Shown piece after piece: positions 5,291 to 8,603 of a DNA stretch of 8,603 nucleotides. Each line of letters opens with the position of its first letter. Within the stretch, counting starts at the first letter, position 1. The DNA is from an uncultured Sphingobacteriales bacterium. GTDB taxonomy: Bacteria; Bacteroidota; Bacteroidia; Chitinophagales; Chitinophagaceae. A model generated the notes under the pieces. It did no database searches, had not been told where the DNA came from, and saw nothing but the letters and a program-made list of their open reading frames with translations. The stretch covers positions 1 to 8,603 of the forward strand of contig CAMPKG010000135.1 of assembly GCA_946887085.1 (NCBI GenBank), in the 5' to 3' direction. A program made the position numbers and the translations under genes.

Positions 5291-5298
5291 TATCTTAG
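5291..5298 (+). promoter_or_regulatory. Possible -7 element of the 97-aa membrane protein and lpxB unit
   Basis: TATCTTAG differs from TANNTTTG at one position and ends 17 nt before the ATG at 5316. The identical octamer occurs before the Rieske oxygenase gene (7137-7144), where a good -33 element accompanies it. Here only a poor TTTC (5268-5271) lies at the right distance, and it overlaps the -33 element of the opposing promoter. Confidence 0.4.
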
Positions 5299-5315
5299 CG
5301 TTTACAACAGCCGTT

Positions 5316-5609
5316 ATGAAACGTAATGTTCCGATACTTGGTCTTATTATAGGCCTTCTTTTTCCGCTGATAGGTGTGATCATCATGTACTTCGTCAGAT
5401 TCAAGGGGGTGGAGTTTGGCGAATATATCATATCACTTTTTAGCAATGGCAAGCTTGGTTCTATGGTACTGAGTCTCAGTGCTTTGCTGAATATTATACC
5501 ATTCCTCTACTACACGAACAAGCGCCTGGATCTGACCGCGCGCGGCATCATGGTGGCCACTATGTTATACTTTGTTTTATTTGTATTGATCAAGTTTGTC
5601 TGGAATTAG
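5316..5609 (+). CDS. Small integral membrane protein, unknown function
   Basis: The 97-aa product has three likely membrane segments: about 5-27 (VPILGLIIGLLFPLIG and on), 47-67 (LGSMVLSLSALLNIIPFLYY) and 75-95. A short amphipathic loop (FKGVEFGEYIISLF) joins the first two, and a conserved-looking YTNKRLDLTARG loop joins the last two. It resembles uncharacterised proteins I associate with Chitinophagaceae; I know no function. The frame is open from an ATG at 5265, but I choose ATG 5316. The extra 17 residues overlap the region where promoters are expected, and MKRNVPILG gives a typical cytosolic start to the first helix. Its stop TAG directly precedes the lpxB ATG in the same frame, so the two must be cotranscribed. 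This suggests, without proving, a link to the envelope or lipid A pathway. Confidence 0.78.
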   Translation: MKRNVPILGLIIGLLFPLIGVIIMYFVRFKGVEFGEYIISLFSNGKLGSMVLSLSALLNIIPFLYYTNKRLDLTARGIMVATMLYFVLFVLIKFVWN

Positions 5610-6704
5610 ATGCGCTATTACCTCATAGCGGGCGAGGCCAGCGGCGATCTTCATGGCAGCAACCTGGTTAGGGCATTGCACAGGCAAGATAGCAACGCAG
5701 AGATCAGGTGCTGGGGCGGAGACAAAATGCAGGCTGCAGGCGCTACACTGGTAAAACACTACCGGGAGCTCGCCTTCATGGGTTTTGTAGAAGTGGTCAA
5801 ACACCTGGGCACTATTTTCAGCAATATCAAATTCTGCAAACAGGATATCATTGCTTTTAAACCCGATGTGCTGGTATTGATCGACTACCCCGGTTTCAAT
5901 ATGCGCATTGCCGAATGGGCGAAACAGCAGGGAATAAAAACCGTTTATTACATATCGCCGCAGGCATGGGCGTGGAAGGAGAACCGGGTAAGGAAAATAA
6001 AGCGCGATGTGGACAAGATGCTGGTCATCCTTCCCTTCGAAGTGCCTTTCTACGAAAAATGGAATTATAAAGTAACGTACGTTGGCCATCCGCTGGTAGA
6101 AGTGATCTCGGAAGAAAAGAAGAAACCTGCAAAGCCTGTTTCTGATAAACCTGTTATAGCACTACTGCCCGGCAGCCGCAAACAGGAGATACAGGTGAAG
6201 CTGCCGGAGATGCTGAAGATGGTGGGTCATTTCCCGCAATACCAATTCGTGGTGGCACAAGCGCCATCAGTACCAGACGAACTGTACAAAGAACTTATAG
6301 GTTCTGCGAATGTGATATTGGCAAAGGACGGTACATATAATCTCTTAAAGCAAGCGGCAGCCGCATTAGTAACGAGTGGTACCGCTACGCTGGAAACTGC
6401 ATTGTTCGATGTGCCGCAGGTGGTATGTTACAAAGGCAACCAGGTTTCTTACTGGCTGGCGAAAAAACTTATCAAAGTGAAGTATATATCGCTGGTGAAC
6501 CTGATAATGGACAAGCCTGTGATACCCGAACTGATACAACACGATCTCAACGAAGAAAAACTCCGCTCATCACTCGACAGGGCATTACATGATGAGGGCT
6601 ATCGGACACAGCTCAAAGCGGACTATGCGCAGCTCTGGTCGAAACTGGGCGAAAGCAATGCCTCAGAAAAAGCAGCAAAAGAAATAATCAGTTTAGTTTC
6701 TTAG
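5610..6704 (+). CDS. lpxB: Lipid-A-disaccharide synthase LpxB
   Basis: LpxB is the membrane-peripheral GT19 glycosyltransferase that joins lipid X and UDP-2,3-diacylglucosamine into the tetraacyl disaccharide of lipid A. The 364-aa length is close to E. coli (382 aa). Motifs in order are AGEASGDLHG (7-16), MGFVEV (57-62), LIDYPGFN (90-97, with D92 in the position of an essential Asp), YISPQAWAWKENRV (114-127), PFE (142-144), GHPL (159-162), LLPGSRKQEI (185-194, with the conserved R190), SGTATLE (256-262) and VNLIMDKPVIPELIQ (296-310). The ATG at 5610 begins MRYYLIAGEASGD, the canonical N terminus, with no space after the upstream membrane protein gene. The 3' end overlaps a convergent 52-aa gene by 12 bp with no terminator between. 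Its presence indicates a Gram-negative envelope with lipid A. Confidence 0.97.
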   Translation: MRYYLIAGEASGDLHGSNLVRALHRQDSNAEIRCWGGDKMQAAGATLVKHYRELAFMGFVEVVKHLGTIFSNIKFCKQDIIAFKPDVLVLIDYPGFNMRIAEWAKQQGIKTVYYISPQAWAWKENRVRKIKRDVDKMLVILPFEVPFYEKWNYKVTYVGHPLVEVISEEKKKPAKPVSDKPVIALLPGSRKQEIQVKLPEMLKMVGHFPQYQFVVAQAPSVPDELYKELIGSANVILAKDGTYNLLKQAAAALVTSGTATLETALFDVPQVVCYKGNQVSYWLAKKLIKVKYISLVNLIMDKPVIPELIQHDLNEEKLRSSLDRALHDEGYRTQLKADYAQLWSKLGESNASEKAAKEIISLVS

Positions 6705-6851
6705 CAGTCGGATGATCATTACGATGATCGCAATAAGAAACATGAAAATGGATATCCTGTTCATGCCATGCATGAATTTCAGGTCCATGTTACGCGGTGC
6801 GTTGGGGTCGCGTTTGCGTATATAGAGGTAAGTCAATATCTGTTTCCACAT
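6693..6851 (-). CDS. Small membrane protein, 52 aa, DUF6728-like
   Basis: Translating the minus strand from ATG 6851 gives 52 residues starting MWKQILTYLYIRKRDPNAPR and ending IIRLLRN. The N-terminal half is basic and polar, with RKRDPNAPRNMDLKFMHGMNRIS. The C-terminal part (about 33-50, ISIFMFLIAIIVMIIRLL) is one membrane helix with a basic end, predicting a single-pass inner membrane protein with a cytosolic N terminus. The sequence resembles short uncharacterised Bacteroidota proteins that I recall as DUF6728; that family name is from memory and unverified. The function is unknown. The gene converges on lpxB with a 12-bp overlap (6693-6704) and lies just downstream of a tRNA terminator, so it needs its own start. 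A weak TATCTTTA lies upstream at about 6866-6873. Confidence 0.72.
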   Translation of the reverse strand: MWKQILTYLYIRKRDPNAPRNMDLKFMHGMNRISIFMFLIAIIVMIIRLLRN

Positions 6852-6900
6852 AACTATTGCTCTTTGTATAAAGATACCTAGAAATTCCCGCAGAACTAAA

Positions 6901-6925
6901 AGAAAAAGCCGCCCGAAGGCGACTT
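6901..6925 (-). terminator. Terminator of tRNA-Ala with a TTCG loop
   Basis: On the minus strand AAGTCGCC (6925-6918) pairs with GGCGGCTT (6913-6906), eight pairs including one T-G wobble, around the stable tetraloop TTCG. A TTT(C)TTTT tail follows. It lies eight bases after the 3' end of the tRNA. Confidence 0.88.
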
Positions 6926-6932
6926 AAAGCTT

Positions 6933-7007
<75 letters not shown>

Positions 7008-7017
7008 TTGCAGGCCG

Positions 7018-7050
7018 CAAATATAGCCGAAAACAAGGCATTTCTCCAAA
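7018..7050 (-). promoter_or_regulatory. Promoter of tRNA-Ala
   Basis: On the minus strand TTTG (7050-7047) is followed after 21 nt by TATATTTG (7025-7018), a full match to the Bacteroidota -33/-7 consensus. The -7 element ends ten bases before the mature tRNA 5' end, so the 5' leader would be only a few nucleotides. Confidence 0.8.
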
Positions 7051-7060
7051 TTTTGTGTGT

Positions 7061-7085
7061 CTACATACAGTTGTTTGTTATGTAG
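7061..7085. promoter_or_regulatory. Inverted repeat between divergent promoters, possible operator
   Basis: CTACATA (7061-7067) and TATGTAG (7079-7085) form a perfect 7-bp inverted repeat with an 11-nt spacer (18 bp centre to centre). It lies between the tRNA-Ala promoter and the Rieske oxygenase promoter. No T run follows on either strand, so it is not a terminator. A dimeric regulator site acting on the oxygenase gene is possible, but 7-bp arms can also arise by chance. Confidence 0.35.
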
Positions 7086-7111
7086 GGGATACTTTTGAAT
7101 GGTTTGCGGCT

Positions 7112-7144
7112 TTTGCTTTTTCCACCAGCCATCAATTATCTTAG
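7112..7144 (+). promoter_or_regulatory. Promoter of the Rieske oxygenase gene
   Basis: TTTG (7112-7115) is followed after 21 nt by TATCTTAG (7137-7144), one mismatch from TANNTTTG. The element ends 15 nt before the ATG at 7160, predicting a leader of roughly 8-10 nt without a Shine-Dalgarno sequence. Confidence 0.62.
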
Positions 7145-7159
7145 AGCAAATTCAGTTTT

Positions 7160-8248
7160 ATGCCCGATCTGTTCATCGAGCCGGATATTGCCAAAGCCCA
7201 GACACTCAATACCGATTATTATACCAGTCAGCAATACTTCGAGCTGTCGCGCGAGAAGATATTTGCGCGGAGCTGGCAGATCATTGGCAGTACAGACCAG
7301 GTGCTGACAGAGGGGTCTTGCCATCCCTTCATTTTACTGGAAGGCTACATCAACGAACCTTTGCTGCTGACGAAGGATAAGGCCGGTGAGATACATTGTA
7401 TGAGCAATGTCTGCACTCATCGCGGCAATATCATGGTCGATCAGCCTTGCCAGTTGAACCAGCTGCGCTGCAGGTATCATGGCAGGCAATTTTCGCTCGA
7501 CGGAAAATTCTTGTCGATGCCGGAATTCAGAGAAGTAGAGAATTTTCCAACGGAAGCGGATAACCTGCACAGGTTGCCTCTGTTCAATTGGGGAAAATTG
7601 CTGTTCACATCTTTGACCCATTCATTTCAGCCAGATGATTTTTTGAAAGAAATGATGGAACGGATAGAGTGGTTTCCCGTTGATAAACTGCAGCTGCGTC
7701 CTGATCTTTCGAAAGACTATCATGTAAAAGCTAACTGGGCTTTATACTGCGAAAACTACCTGGAAGGGTTTCACATACCTTTTGTGCATGCTGGTTTGAA
7801 CCAGGTACTGGACTTTGGCGAATACACCACAGAACTTTTTAAATACAGTAACCTGCAATTGGGCATTGGCAAGAAAGGAGATGTTTGTTTTGACCTGCCG
7901 AAACATTCACCTGACCATGGCAAAGATGTAGCTGCTTATTATTTCTGGGTTTTCCCGAACATGATGTTCAATTTCTATCCCTGGGGCTTGTCCTTGAACA
8001 TTGTAAAACCAATAAGCACAGGCGCCTGCAAGGTCTCGTTTATCACCTATGTGTCAGACGAATCGAAACTGAATACCGGTGCCGGCAGCGGGCTCGATAC
8101 AGTGGAAATGGAAGACGAAGAGATAGTGGAGAGCGTCCAGGTGGGGATACGGTCACGTTTCTATGAGCATGGCCGCTATTCTGTTAAACACGAAAAAGGC
8201 ACGCATCATTTTCATTCCCTGATCGCTCAATTCATCAACGCATCATGA
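7160..8248 (+). CDS. Rieske-type non-heme iron oxygenase, alpha-subunit family
   Basis: The 362-aa protein has the two-domain layout of ring-hydroxylating and related oxygenases. In the N-terminal Rieske domain (about 35-145), C85-x-H87 (CTHRG) and C104-x2-H107 (CRYHG) bind a [2Fe-2S] cluster. In the C-terminal catalytic domain, NYLEGFHIPFVH supplies H205 and H210 as iron ligands, with E202 as the likely bridge to the neighbouring Rieske centre; the third ligand is probably D319 in MEDEEIVESVQ. Glu at the bridging position recalls the carnitine monooxygenase CntA rather than naphthalene dioxygenase, which has Asp, but the substrate cannot be named. No reductase or ferredoxin gene is adjacent here, so electrons must come from elsewhere. 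No signal peptide is visible. The stop overlaps the next ATG (ATGA), coupling it to an FkbM methyltransferase. Its promoter is at 7112-7144. Confidence 0.9.
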   Translation: MPDLFIEPDIAKAQTLNTDYYTSQQYFELSREKIFARSWQIIGSTDQVLTEGSCHPFILLEGYINEPLLLTKDKAGEIHCMSNVCTHRGNIMVDQPCQLNQLRCRYHGRQFSLDGKFLSMPEFREVENFPTEADNLHRLPLFNWGKLLFTSLTHSFQPDDFLKEMMERIEWFPVDKLQLRPDLSKDYHVKANWALYCENYLEGFHIPFVHAGLNQVLDFGEYTTELFKYSNLQLGIGKKGDVCFDLPKHSPDHGKDVAAYYFWVFPNMMFNFYPWGLSLNIVKPISTGACKVSFITYVSDESKLNTGAGSGLDTVEMEDEEIVESVQVGIRSRFYEHGRYSVKHEKGTHHFHSLIAQFINAS

Positions 8249-8603
8249 GTATCCTCAACAACCTCTATTATCTCAATAAGCTCCGTCACTACCTCGGCTG
8301 GAAGGATGCCCTGAGTACGTTTAACAGCATCAGGCTAAACAAGACCGGCGTGATCAGCCTCAGTTTTTTAAAACATCCTTTCAGGATGAGGCTGAACAAT
8401 GTTGCGGACAGTGCAACATTTAACGAGGTGCTGTTGAGAAAGGAATATGAGGTAGACCTTGGTTTTCAGCCAAAAACTATAATTGATGGCGGTGCTAACA
8501 TAGGGCTGACCTCCGTCTATCTTGCTAACCGTTACCCGGGCGTTAGTATCGTATCAATAGAGCCTGACAGCAGCAATTTCGAGCTGCTGAAGGAGTACAC
8601 ATC
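8245..8603 (+). CDS. FkbM-family methyltransferase, N-terminal part
   Basis: The frame opens with ATG at 8245, which overlaps the oxygenase stop (ATGA), and is still open at the end of the window after 119 codons, so the gene is truncated by the window edge. The N-terminal 70 residues are poorly conserved and basic (LNKLRHYLGWKDALSTF). Then comes the S-adenosylmethionine-binding motif TIIDGGANIGLTSVYLA (78-94), with the acidic strand end SIEPD (104-108) after it and NFELLK continuing the fold. IDGGANIG plus EPD is characteristic of FkbM-type O-methyltransferases, which act on natural products, lipids or surface sugars. The missing C-terminal half carries the rest of the fold. Translational coupling to a Rieske oxygenase suggests successive oxidation and methylation of one product (inference). 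Confidence 0.88.
   Translation, partial: MSILNNLYYLNKLRHYLGWKDALSTFNSIRLNKTGVISLSFLKHPFRMRLNNVADSATFNEVLLRKEYEVDLGFQPKTIIDGGANIGLTSVYLANRYPGVSIVSIEPDSSNFELLKEYT

Noticed and set aside
5577..6089. 170-codon minus-strand frame antisense to lpxB
   Set aside because: It mirrors the codon pattern of lpxB, has no family resemblance and no start signal.
6709..6730. GATCAT/ATGATC hairpin as an lpxB terminator
   Set aside because: There is no T tract after it on the plus strand, and it lies inside the coding sequence of the 52-aa gene.
7099..7380. Two plus-strand frames overlapping the start of the oxygenase gene
   Set aside because: Out-of-frame readings of the Rieske gene and its promoter, without domains or ribosome binding sites.

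Overview
The window reads as chromosomal DNA from a Bacteroidota bacterium, most likely of the Chitinophagaceae or a close relative. The evidence is: several promoters of the Bacteroidota type (TTTG, a 21-22 nt spacer, then TANNTTTG); a short TruB without the C-terminal PUA domain; a DAHP synthase fused to a C-terminal chorismate mutase, an architecture known from Prevotella; a ComA-like phosphosulfolactate synthase; a tRNA without an encoded CCA end; and start codons mostly without Shine-Dalgarno sequences. The genus assignment is inference from protein resemblance.

Layout. 1-34 is the terminator of a gene lying outside the window. 203-415 (+) is an unrecognised 70-aa gene with a good ribosome binding site and its own terminator (482-513). 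416-721 has no firm gene and holds a small family of 14-17 bp inverted and direct repeats plus a G-rich tract. truB and yidD (1684 to 722, -) form an operon with no intergenic base. truB diverges from the DAHP synthase/chorismate mutase gene (1733-2809, +), which is followed by a SAM-dependent methyltransferase (to 3630). The methyltransferase meets aroE (4358-3627, -) tail to tail, sharing the bases of both stop codons. A ComA-like gene (5217-4423, -) lies upstream of aroE, separated from it by a strong terminator. From 5316 a small membrane protein gene abuts lpxB (5610-6704, +). A 52-aa membrane protein gene (6851-6693, -) converges on lpxB. A tRNA-Ala(GGC) gene (7007-6934, -) has a clear promoter and a UUCG-loop terminator. 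Divergently, a Rieske oxygenase gene (7160-8248, +) overlaps by four bases an FkbM-type methyltransferase gene that runs off the window at 8603.

How the genes relate. Most of the window is housekeeping: chorismate pathway entry and branch point (DAHP synthase/chorismate mutase) with an intermediate step (aroE), tRNA modification (truB), membrane protein insertion (yidD), lipid A synthesis (lpxB) and tRNA. The less ordinary content is the ComA-like enzyme, which suggests organosulfonate metabolism, and the translationally coupled Rieske oxygenase and FkbM methyltransferase, which look like the start of a tailoring cluster continuing to the right. I found no CRISPR array, transposase, phage gene or toxin-antitoxin pair. 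No wholly new system is demonstrable; the Rieske/FkbM pair, the repeat cluster and the orphan small genes are the parts worth a second look.
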